Of a stretch of DNA of 64,000 bases, positions 54,724 through 64,000 are shown piece by piece. The notes beneath the pieces are model-generated. The model made no database searches, was not told the origin of the DNA, and worked only from the letters and a program-made list of their open reading frames with translations. Both the position numbers and the translations under genes were made by a program. Position 1 is the first letter of the stretch. Each line of letters opens with the position of its first letter. The stretch comes from Schistocerca nitens (Eukaryota; Arthropoda; Insecta; Orthoptera; Acrididae). The stretch is taken from positions 128,338,521-128,402,520 of the forward strand of contig NC_064621.1 in assembly GCF_023898315.1 (NCBI RefSeq), given 5' to 3'.

Positions 54724-56575
54724 CCATGGATCCACGTCAGATTATTAACGGTGACCAGGCAGATATTACACAGGATTCTCAGGTAAATGCAGGTCCGCAC
54801 CTGGCAGAAATGTAGAACGCAGAACCTGCAGAGTATGACGACATGTCTCAGTTTGGTGACAAAAGTGAACGGGAGACCGCAACAGAACGAAATGTAGGCG
54901 CTGCTTGTACGAACTGCACCATCAGTGATACTGGCAGACCGAATCACGAACGAAACGTCACAGAATGATGGAATCTCGTTCATCAAGTACTGGAGGTGTT
55001 TGAGGTGGATTTCAGTTTGAGGTTCTACTGTAATTCATGCGAGAGGCAGAAAGGAAGACACAAGAGGCAGAAAGGAAGGAAGAGGCAGAGAAGAAGAGAC
55101 GGGGGAAGAAAAGGAAAGACACAAATTAGTCATAAGAACGGTCACACACGGTATAGGAGTAGTCAAGAAAGAGATCGGAGGAATCTTAGAAGACCGAGAG
55201 AATGTCAAGGAAAAGACAGGAGAAATGCCTGAGGTCGCGCACCAGGCGAAGCGTGATGCCAAAACAGCGCGATTGGTAGCTCAAGTAGCACGAAGGGACG
55301 CATTAGTGGCCAAAGAACAAGTTAAATTGGTGAGAAGTGAGGTGTGTAAGACAAAACTGGCGCTTGCATCTCTCCAAAAGCAAGGCAAAAAATAGTTCAA
55401 GAAATACAGGAAAAAATGAGTGAGGCAGCGAAGCGAATCGAACAGTTAGAAATCAAACATGCTCTGAGGTTAAAGATCAGCAGACGCGAGTCGCCGCGCA
55501 ATAAGAGTTGGCTAAGGACGTTCGGCAGCCACATGAGCGGTCGCGCAATTCCAAACACAATCTGATCCGGTAGAGCGCCATCGAGTGCATCACAGAAGTG
55601 AAGAAAATCCTTTGCGACTCTTCGAAACGCTACGTGAGCACACACCCCATTCACATGGGCGAATGCAGCAGGAATATTCTCCTGCCGCGGCGAAACGAGT
55701 AATATAACACGCTCCGTCGGTAACACGCAGCACATCAGAGACCGAGCCGAAAAACTAATTGTACACGTCTACGAAGGTCATAAACGTTATTACGTGAATC
55801 TGACAACACGAGGGGTTACCTAACACTGCACGATGATCGTTTGGGCACGGACACATGGAATCACGCGCTGCAGACGAGAGGGAAAATTCGTACGGCGGAT
55901 ACGTCGAAACTTTCTACCACAAACTTTTCTTGACCATCCAGAATTTTCTAGTCTATAAGGAGTCAAAAAACGCATTACATTCAAAGACCTGGATGGCACA
56001 GTACGATCACGTACTACTAGAATCTTGGCCGCTGAAGTACAAGCTCCAGTTTTTCTGTGGCTTCTTAGAAGGGTCGATTTCAGAACATATGCGCGGACTT
56101 GCGGAGAGTTGTCGCTCCTACCAAGAATTCTAGGACGCATTCCTTGCCCGTATTGGTGGCAACACACCCAGATGATGATAAAACAGGAGATCATGTTGGG
56201 AAAGGACTTAGAAGCGTTAGGGTTCCGCATTCCTGTCAAATTCTTCGAATCCCTGGTCAAGAACAACGGATTCTTGGATCAACTGTACAGTCCCAAGGAA
56301 ATTATAAGGCACTGCTACATTAAATTACCTTTCGCTACCAGCAACTGCTCATCGGTAGATGCAGCGATTCAATGGAAGCTTGCGTGAGAAATGGGAGAAA
56401 GATCGATCGAATCGAAACCAAAATTCAAACTTCAATGGGAATAACCAGCCATCATGGGAAAATAGAAGAAGACGAGGATATTATAATCATAACAACAACC
56501 TTCCGAATGCCTGAATCTAAACTACGCAGCAAAAAGAGGGGAAGAAAAAAATCAATCGTGGCACCATGCGTGTAG
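54724..56575 (+). pseudogene. Gag remnant of Gypsy element 2
   Basis: Starts at the ATG at 54726 (MDPRQIINGDQADITQDS) and stops after 30 codons. A lysine-, arginine- and glutamate-rich, probably coiled stretch follows (55040-55390). A capsid-like part is open at 55855-56133 (YVETFYHKLFLTIQNFLVYK, then KYKLQFFCGFLEGSISEHMR). An asparagine-rich tail precedes pol. Many stops. Confidence 0.65.
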
Positions 56576-56659
56576 CCGCAATTCTCAACATGTTGAGTAA
56601 ATTCGACGGGAGGTGCGCGATGCTATTCACCACATGCTAGGGAATTTAGTAAACATCCT

Positions 56660-57536
56660 TATACAAGAAAAATAAAATGTATGCATTTCGGGTGCGGGAA
56701 CACAATAAATTCTTCGTGCCTCCCTACCAAATCCCACACGTCTACACACAGAAGGTTTCTCTCGAGAACTAGAGGATGCTTGACGAATACATCACTGGAC
56801 CAACAAGCTCCTCGTAACCCACTCACAGTGATAGAGAAGGCTGACGGATCCATCCTTTTGGTGCTGGATTCGCGCCAAATCAATACAGTCATTAATCCAG
56901 AGACAGATCGTCTGGAAAAGCTGGAGTAATTCCTGCAACATTTCTATGGTGTTACGGATTTTTCATCTCTTCACTTGCGGTCCAGTTTCTAGCAAATTAT
57001 TATCCACCCAGACTGCAGGAAATACAAGGGTTTCGTTCCTTGCATTCGGGAAATGCTATCGATTTAAACGTCTACCACTTGGGTTAAAGGTGTCTTCATC
57101 TGCCTTCATCAGAGGACTCGATAGCATCTTAAAGGATTCCTTAAGCAAAGGATCGCCACCTACGTGGACTACATATTGATAGTGGAACTGACGTGGAGAG
57201 GACACAATGCAGTCCTCAAAGAAATCCTACAGACCTTCAAAGAATGCGGCGTAACCCGCAACATCACTAAGTCATGCGTAGGAACCTCAAGAGTAAAATT
57301 CCTCGGACGTATCATCGCACCAGACCCGGACAAAATAGAGGCAATTACGAAATTTTCCAAGCCAACAACCAAGGAACAACTACGTGGCTTCCTTGGCGTC
57401 GCAAATTTCTGTAAACGATTCGTCCATATGAAGAAATTAGCGACACCGCGGCTATGCCAGCTCACAGGAAAAAAGGCCGTGGGAATGGGACAACGTGGCT
57501 GTAGATGAATTCCAAGGCCTCAAAATTGCGCTGATT
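56660..57536 (+). pseudogene. Reverse transcriptase of Gypsy element 2
   Basis: Reads AFRVREHNKFFVPPYQIPHV at 56680, KADGSILLVLDSRQIN near 56840, YRFKRLPLGLKVSSSAFIRG near 57060, then the catalytic box YVDYILIV near 57165, where the second aspartate of YVDD is tyrosine. RVKFLGRIIAPDPDKIEAIT and QLRGFLGVANFCKRF follow (57290-57420). Frames change at about 56930 and 57150. The altered active site means it could not work even without the frameshifts. Confidence 0.85.
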
Positions 57537-57541
57537 AAGGC

Positions 57542-59006
57542 TTTGGAGGACTTACGGTCAAATAAGGCAGAAGGGATAGATAACATTCCATCAGAATTTC
57601 TAAAATCATTGGGGGAAGTGGCAACAAAACGACTATTCACGTTGGTGTGTAGAATATATGAGTCTGGCGACATACCATCTGACTTTCGGAAAAGCATCAT
57701 CCACACAATTCCGAAGACGGCAATAGCTGACAAGTGCGAGAAGTATCGCACAATCAGCTTAACAGCTCATGCATCGAAGCTGCTTACAAGAATAATATAC
57801 AGAAGAATGGAAAAGAAAATTGAGTATGCGCTCGGTGACGATCAGTTTGGCTTTAGGAAAAGTAAAGGGACGAGAGAGGCAATTATGACGTTACGGCTAA
57901 TAATGGAAGCAAGGCTAAAGAAAAATCAAGACACTTTCATAGGATTTGTCGACCTGGAAAAAGCGTTCGACAATATAAAATGGTGCAAGCTGTTCGAGAT
58001 TCTGAAAAAAGTAGGGGTAAGCTATAGGGAGAGACGGGTCATATACAATATGTACAACAACCAAGAGGGAATGATAAGAGTGGACGATCAAGAACGAAGT
58101 GCTCGTATTAAGAAGGGTGTAAGACAAGTCTGTAGCCTTTCGCCCCTACTCTTCAATGTGTACATCGAGGAAGCAATGATGGAAATAAAAGAAAGGTTCA
58201 GGAGTGGAATTAAAATACAAGGTGAAAGGATATCAATGATACGATTCTCTGACGACATTGCTATCCTGAGTGAAAGTGAAGAAGAATTAAATGATCTGCT
58301 GAACGGAATGAACAGTCTAATGAGTACACAGTATGGTTTGAGAGTAAATCGGAGAAAGACGATGGTAATGAGAAGTAGTAGAAATGAGAACAGCGAGAAA
58401 CTTAACATCAGGATTGATGGTCACGAAGTCACTGAAGTTAAGGAATTCCGCTACCTAGACAGTAAAATAACCAATGACGGACGGAGCAAGGAGGACATCA
58501 AAAGCAGACTCGCTATGGCAAAAAAGGCATTTCTGGCCAAGAGAAGTCTACTAATATCAAATACCGGCCTTAATTTGAGGAAGAAATTTCTGAGGATGTA
58601 CGTCTGGAGTACAGCATTGTATGATAGTGAAACATAGACTGTGGGAAAACCGCAACAGAAAAGAATCGAAGCATTTGAGATGTGGTGCTATAGACGAATG
58701 TTGAAAATTAGGTGGACTGATAAGGTAAGGAATGAGGAGGTTCTACGCAGAATCGGAGAGGAGAGGAATATGTGGAAAACAGGACAGGATGATAGGACAT
58801 CAGCTAAGACATGAGGGAATGACTTCCATGGTACTAGAGGGAGCTGTAGAGGGCAAAAACTGTAGAGGAAGACAGTGATTGGAATACGTCAAGCAAATAG
58901 TTGAGGACGTAGGTTGCAAGTGCTACTCTGAGATGAAGCGGTTAGCACAGGAAAGGAATTCGTGGCGGGCCGCATCAAACCAGTCAGTAGACTGATGACA
59001 AAAAAA
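57542..59006 (+). mobile_element. RTE-like LINE, 5'-truncated, in Gypsy element 2
   Basis: Short target duplication aaggc at 57537-57541 and 59007-59011. It ends 'agtagactgatgac' plus an A run. Related to, but clearly different from, the LINE at 44672. Confidence 0.85.
57546..58990 (+). pseudogene. LINE reverse transcriptase (RTE-like), lightly damaged
   Basis: Open from the insertion point to 58637. Visible motifs: NKAEGIDNIPSEFLKSL, KYRTISLTAHASKLLTRI, FGFRKSKGTREA, FIGFVDLEKAFDNIKW (motif A), GVRQVCSLSPLLFNVYIEEA, MIRFSDDIAILSE (catalytic box, S in place of the usual A) and YLDSKITNDGRSKEDIKS. A TAG near 58635 replaces tryptophan (SET*TVG). After it KRIEAFEMWCYRRMLKIRW continues, then frame damage after 58770. 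The frame upstream happens to be in register with the Gypsy RNase H codons, giving a chance fusion. Endonuclease is missing through 5' truncation. Confidence 0.88.
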
Positions 59007-59011
59007 AAGGC

Positions 59012-60669
59012 GCGAATTATTTCGCACCAGGACTTTTGCATGGCGTCAGACAGCTCCTACTCTTGGATTGCTGTATTGATTTTCCAACGATATCAGCAAG
59101 GGGGAAACATGATGCACAAAACCACTGCTTTTGGAAGCCGAGTCCTCAGCAACTGTGAAAGAAATTATTCGGTGACTGAGTTGGGCGATTGTTATCGGTA
59201 TCGAGAAATTTCGTTTTTTCTTGTATGGGAGAAAAACAAGAGTATACACCGACCACAAAGCCTTGGAATTTCTACTCACAGCGAAACTCTGAAACAAACG
59301 TCTAACGAGATGGGAACTCTTGCAGCAGGAGTATGACTTTTCGATCACACACATACCAAGGAAGGAGAACATTATTGCGGACGCGCTGTTACGTTCACCT
59401 TTGGCGCTAGAAACAAGTGAGGCCAACTCACTGGAAGACGAACACTACAGCTTGTTCTATATGAAGAAGATTGCATTTGAGAATTATGCAACCTCGAGCC
59501 TGAAGGACATCAGAAAGGAGCAGGACAAGGATCCAGGTCTATTTGCTGTAAAACAGAGGGTGAAAGACAAGAAGGAATAAAAACTGAGGCAGTTTTACTT
59601 GGTACGAAAAGGCGTTTTGTTCTTTCGAAGTAAGGGAGAAGGAGCGCCCTGGCGCGTTTGCATTCCAGATGAACTGGTGAATAAGATCATCTGGCATATG
59701 CACCTACGTTACGCATATTTTGGACCCAGGAAGTGCTAAATAAAACTACGCGCACTGTGCCATTTCAAGAATATGGGCAGAAGAAGCGTGTCAGAAGTCA
59801 AAGCACGTCACAGTGGCAACGCAAACACCTCTATATCCCATCATCCCATCAAAGTTGAAGCACCTAGCAGCAACAGATGTAATGGGCTCACTAGTGCGAG
59901 AAAATAGAGGATACTGCTACATTCTTGTGGTAGTAGAGCTGGCATCCAAGTATGACACTTTAACCCCCTCAAGAAAGCAACTGCGCAGTCAGTATGTAGA
60001 GCATTCTGCAAGTACGAGTATTTATTCACACGAGTCGGCCATGTCGACAGATCGACAATGATCCTCAGTTCCTGTCAGAGAAGTGGAAAGAGATGTTGTG
60101 GAAACACAGAATCAAACCCATATTTGCTTCCATACGACATTCACAATCGTCGCCAGCAGAGAGAGTGATGAAAAGTCTGGGATACCTCTGCCGTAGTTAC
60201 TGGGCGAAACGACACGCCACCTGGGATGTTTTCCTACGTGACTTCTAGGACGTGGTGAACGAGTTGCCACGCAATGTCACCAAAATAGCATCAGTAACAG
60301 TTCTCAATAACAGGCAACCCACAGATTTCATCCGTGAAGTTGTAAATTTTAACCCGCGAACTCGAGAATAACATCAACAAGTTGTTGACCTTGCGCTCAG
60401 GAGATTGCATGAGGCAGGAGAGAAACGCAGAGAGAGTGGGGTTAGAAAAGCGAGCGAGGGAGAGTACGGAATTGGCCAAAAAGTGCTCATTAGAAGTTTC
60501 CGTCCATCTAACAAACAGGAATAGTTGTGCCACAAATTCTGTCCCATCCATTATGGACCTGTCAGTTTACGGAGAATCGCTCACTTGAACTCTCTGGAGC
60601 TAGAGACCTTGTAATCAAGGAAATATCTTTCATCCACCATGTCTGTCATGTAAAACCATTCGTAGAATG
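59012..60669 (+). pseudogene. RNase H and integrase of Gypsy element 2
   Basis: RNase H: CMASDSSYSWIAVLIFQRYQ near 59038 and NCERNYSVTELG near 59150. Then ITHIPRKENIIADALLRSPL near 59345 and a spacer to 59578. Integrase: HMHLRYAYFGPRKC near 59698 (zinc-binding histidines), LYPIIPSKLKHLAATDVMGS near 59830 (core entry, with the first core aspartate), ILVVVELASKYDTLTPSRK, and SPAERVMKSLGYLCRSYW near 60150. It ends HHVCHVKPFVE and a stop at 60669. Several frame breaks and stops. Confidence 0.78.
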
Positions 60670-61467
60670 AACTGTTTAACGTAATTTAATTTTGATATTG
60701 TGTTGCTTAGTATAATTTTCATTTTGTTCTACTTCGGTGTCATTTTGTTTGTTTCTTATTTTCATTACTTTTCAGCATAAGTCCTTGTTAAACGTGGTCA
60801 AATGAGTGGCCTATTTGTGACATCTTCATGCCAACATTCACTGGCAGGTGGCAGATTAAATTAAAATTCCGTTGCAAATTATATCTCATCAACAATTGGC
60901 ACTTTTAGTGGCATGCCAAACCAGCCACGTTGCAATACTGAATAACTCAAACAACGGAGTACTGCTATTATTTCTTTGGACCTCACAATTGTTATCCGAT
61001 TTCCGCTCCCAGGAGAGCAGGGGCATCTGTCGTAATTTGACTGGAATTGAGCATCTTACTCTGTCATAGCATTCTCGTAGAAGAGCTTTCACAAGTATCG
61101 CCATGGGCAATGAAATTGTTTCTGTTTACTTTCCATGGTTTCTTGTACACTGCACAATGGACTTATGTATGTCACATTATGTTTTTTCGTGGTGTCAAGA
61201 CGGTAAATCGTGCCACACAGTATGCGCGTCTCGATTTTCAGATGCATTTCGTATGGTGTTAGCGGTCCACGCTTTGGGCGCGTATCGACGCTAAGACTCG
61301 GTGTGTTATGGGTGTGGCCAATCTCGTGGTGGAATTTTGCCAGCGCCATGTGAGCACCGTCGGCGAAATGTTATGTATGGGGAATTAGCACGGACAAGTG
61401 ACGGTAGAGTGGCTAACCCCCGACCCGGAAATAGGACGCAGAAACGAAATGATGGACCATGGATGAG

Positions 61468-61498
61468 TATATAAAATGCAGTATGCTTGTGTTTCATT
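61468..61498 (+). promoter_or_regulatory. Candidate RNA polymerase II core promoter
   Basis: TATATAAAA at 61468-61476 is followed by an initiator-like TCATT whose A lies about 28 bp downstream (61496), the usual insect spacing. CCAAT is present at 61315. No downstream gene is recognisable, so it may be an LTR or element promoter, or chance. Confidence 0.3.
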
Positions 61499-62283
61499 TC
61501 AGCAGCAGCAATCCGGACAGAGGAGACAGGAGGCATCCTTGTATAATGTAAAATTATGTGTACACAATCACAAATGCCACTACAAAGATTTCAGGCAAAC
61601 CACCAGACTGAGTAGACGTACTTTCTTACCATTTCAGTCTTAGCAGACAACACAGCCTGACATCGAAAAATAAAAGAGGTGCATACAAGGAATAAAATGC
61701 ATGAAATTTCTCTTCAGTAGTATTAGCGAAGGTATAGGGTAATACAGTAAATAAGTACTCATTATTGGGAAAAGTCTGCACGTTTGGTGGAGGTATAGAT
61801 GTTGCGCCAGCGTAAAATTAGGGTGCATGACAGGCACTAACCAAAAACTAACAAAAACACGAGCACACACAAACAAAGACACCTCACACCACATAATTTT
61901 CGTCCATACAACATTAACAGGGCAGTGCAGTCCTTAAATTGATTTTTGGATATTGCGTCGTTACTAATATTACAAAAAAAACTGTAGTAAAAATGTTTTT
62001 AACCTTCAGTATTTTTTTTCTGTAAATTTATTACATTGATGTAATGACGTTTCTGAGAGAATATGGCACTTGACCACACTTGAGGATTGTGCAGATCCGC
62101 CATTGGACTCTGGAACCAACACAGCAGACAGGGTGTCACGGCCCTCACCAGCCAGCGAGGAGGGAGTGGAGCGAGCAGTCGTAATGAGTCCACCATAGCA
62201 GCCCTGGTGAGGGGGACTGCCCACAGTGACAGAACCGGCTGCTATCAACTGACGCACAGCCCGGTATTCTACCTGTGGAGACG

Positions 62284-62346
62284 GCACATCTCATGCCAGC
62301 ACAGACAGCGGGATAGCACATCTCATGCCAGCACAGACAGCGGGAT
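62284..62346. repeat. Perfect 31-bp tandem duplication
   Basis: The 31-mer starting 'gcacatctcatgccagcaca' appears twice, with one A between copies (62284-62314 and 62316-62346). Confidence 0.95.
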
Positions 62347-62945
62347 GCCACCACACGCCAGCAACCACCCCATAACGGCCAATGACCCGCCATGCCGATA
62401 GCTGAGGGATCAGCGAGTTGTGTGGCACCATAGTCGATGCAGGCGCTGAGCCTAATCGACTCAGTAGGGTGCAGAGAGTGACGTGTCCTGTCGACAAAAG
62501 GCGAGCTAACCCGATGTCCCATGCTGGCAGGTGCGTGTTCCGAAGCAGAGGTGAACGGGAAGAGTACGGCTGTCCCACGTCCTGATAACACTGATTGGGT
62601 TTCTATACCAGGGTGCAGGTTGCATGTCAAATGCAGTGCTGTCTTGCCAGTCCCGTCAGCCACCACTTTTGCCATGTCATACGTTGACTAAGAGGCCATT
62701 CCACTCGGCGAAAATTGCGGTTCTTCAGCCCTACCTGTCATGGTTTGTGCATGTGCATATGTGCCATGTTCTCAGTTCGTGTGACTTTTCAGTTGTAAAA
62801 TTAGTCTCCCCAGGGACCCTTGTGGAGGGGGCGATAGAATACCTTACTATAATATTATTATGTAATATCTTTTGTTTTTCCTATGTATCAATTGATCTGT
62901 TTCGATTGTAAGATCTATGTTTATGCTGCACATTTATGAATTAAT

Positions 62946-63236
62946 TTTCGGTTCACCAGTCTTGACATTGTGCACTCTGCCATATGGGTGAGCCAAATTG
63001 GTCCTTGGTATGACCAGGAAACGGGTTTGTCACACACTGCATTCTACCATGATTTCAGGGCTCTGGTAGAGAGTAAATTGTGGTCCATCTGCCGCATCAC
63101 TAGACCGTGTGATTTTTCCATTTCTTTCGTAGATGCGATCGATTCATAGGTGCCACCTCCATGCATTATTTCCTTCATCGCGCACATCTCGCCAGCTGCA
63201 AGTCATACCCCAATACGAAGTACGCAGGGTGACGTG
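62946..63236 (+). repeat. Direct repeat R, right copy
   Basis: Matches 52100-52400 in the same orientation. The sequence after it (from 63237) does not match what follows the left copy. Confidence 0.7.
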
Positions 63237-63878
63237 AGGCAGATGAGTTGAGCATGGGCACAAGCTCACAGTTCCTCAATCGCTTGACAGTGTGTTTGGT
63301 ATGGGACTGCCCACCATCAGCACACTGGAAGGCACGGAATCTAGCACCGGGGCGTATCGCTTCTTGGTCAGGCATTCCAGCGACAGGCCTCACGTGGGGA
63401 AGTGGTGCATCACATATAGCCTCTCCTTCCCAAGTGGCACTTACTGCCTTCCTGTGTTGCCAGACGTTAAGCTTGACGTTTCCCAGGCCTGCCTGGATGT
63501 TGCCCTGTGTCAAAAGGGAGAGCTGTGACCCAACCCGATGTGATAGGGAAGGGTGTGTTGCACAGGGGGAGCTATGTCCAGGGACCGAACTTCAGTTCCT
63601 TGCAGGGGAGGGTTGAGTGGGGCTGCTACGCTGCAGTAGGTGTTTACTCATTGTGTGTGCGACCCCTCTGTGCTAGGCAGCTGCTGCTCCTCTTCCTCTC
63701 TGCACAGAGCACAGAACACTAGGTGGTCCGCATGCTGGCGACCTCATTTGTTGGCGTGGGATCTCAGTGAAAGGTTAGCAAGGACGCTTCGCTGCGCCTA
63801 TGGGTAACTGGGGCGTGTTCTGCCAAGCCCAGGAGGTGGTGACATTCCCTGGGCCAGGTTAGCTGGGTCCAGACCACT
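63237..63878. other. No recognisable gene; GC-richer
   Basis: GC-richer than the surroundings, with overlapping open frames on both strands (up to 122 aa at 63248-63616). None has a recognisable domain. Probably repeat-derived. Confidence 0.45.
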
Positions 63879-64000
63879 TGTAAGTAGGCTGTTTCTGTTT
63901 TCTTATTGGTAACGCCACGTAGCACTCTGTATGAAAATCACTGGCTGTGCTGTGTGCAGTCTGTGGCTAGTTTGCGTTGTTGTCTGCCATTGTAGTGTTG
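63879..64000 (+). repeat. Start of a Gypsy-type LTR, cut by the window end
   Basis: 'tgtaagtaggctgtttctgt' and the following 'gtaacgccacgtagcactct...gaaaatcac...ctgtg' resemble the first 100 bp of the LTR at 38836 (tgtaagtagcctgttt...gcagcacttt...). It is a related but distinct family. The rest lies outside the window. Confidence 0.65.

Larger units (their letters stand above)
54724..60669 (+). mobile_element. Gypsy-type LTR retrotransposon 2, decayed, with a nested LINE
   Basis: Order: Gag remnant (54724-56575), reverse transcriptase (56660-57510), RNase H (57510-57536 and 59012-59430), integrase (59580-60669). An RTE-like LINE sits at 57542-59006. I found no LTR pair directly next to it; the direct repeats at 52100 and 62946 flank it at a distance. 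All parts hold several stops. Confidence 0.82.
60670..62945. other. No recognisable gene; candidate promoter and one tandem repeat
   Basis: Sequence after the end of Gypsy element 2 pol. It contains the promoter-like stretch at 61468 and the 31-bp tandem repeat at 62284. Open frames are short and overlap on both strands. Confidence 0.5.

Noticed and set aside
63175..63616. Overlapping 112- and 122-aa frames near the right end
   Set aside because: Opposite strands of the same GC-richer stretch, neither with a known domain; probably chance open frames.

Overview
The window is a stretch of animal, almost certainly insect, nuclear DNA made nearly entirely of transposable elements, with no host gene that I can support. 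The organism is most likely a grasshopper or locust (Schistocerca-like). This rests on recognising several dispersed repeats: tRNA-derived SINEs whose tails read 'gactgatgacc...gttaagtccca', a LINE with a (TGTAGA)n tail, and an RTE-like LINE ending in 'gaccacaacaacaac'. That call is inference from memory of such repeats, not a database result. There are no bacterial signals, no CRISPR array and no rRNA. tRNA-like sequences occur only as SINE heads. 

Layout. 0-6 kb: two SINEs, a deleted Tc1 copy (family B) and a frameshifted Tc1 copy (family A). 6-10.7 kb: a decayed Tc1-like element (family D) split by a Penelope-like element with inverted terminal repeats and by a family C Tc1 copy. 12.4-13.8 kb: a second family B copy. 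14-20.4 kb: one long, decayed CR1/Jockey-group LINE on the minus strand. It is interrupted by a 1.06-kb insertion (itself carrying a poly(A)-tailed retro-insertion), an apparently intact mariner, two SINEs and a family A Tc1 copy. 20.7-24.6 kb: SINEs in otherwise unassigned DNA. 24.7-27.2 kb: a family C copy with an intact family A copy (340-aa transposase ORF) nested inside. 27.2-27.9 kb: a large foldback repeat with arms of about 340 bp. 28-38.8 kb: AT-rich unassigned DNA with SINEs and a mariner remnant. 38.8-51.5 kb: a Gypsy-type LTR retrotransposon. A MITE sits in its protease region, an RTE-like LINE behind its pol region, and a family A Tc1 copy in its 3' LTR. 51.9-54.5 kb: a SINE and a truncated CR1/Jockey-group LINE. 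54.7-60.7 kb: a second decayed Gypsy element with a LINE in its RNase H region. 60.7-64 kb: unassigned DNA, a candidate promoter, a tandem repeat and the start of another LTR. 

The elements form a readable order of insertion. Clean TA duplications mark Tc1/mariner and MITE insertions, and 8-15-bp duplications mark SINE insertions. Only two transposase genes look undamaged: the mariner at 15553-16623 (minus) and family A Tc1 at 25440-26462 (plus). Every other reading frame examined carries stops, frameshifts or deletions. The most unusual items are the family A transposase with a 32-residue D-E spacing, the 740-bp foldback, SINEs that share modules in different combinations, and the MITE and Tc1 copies whose insertion points fall exactly in a protease codon run and a polyadenylation signal.
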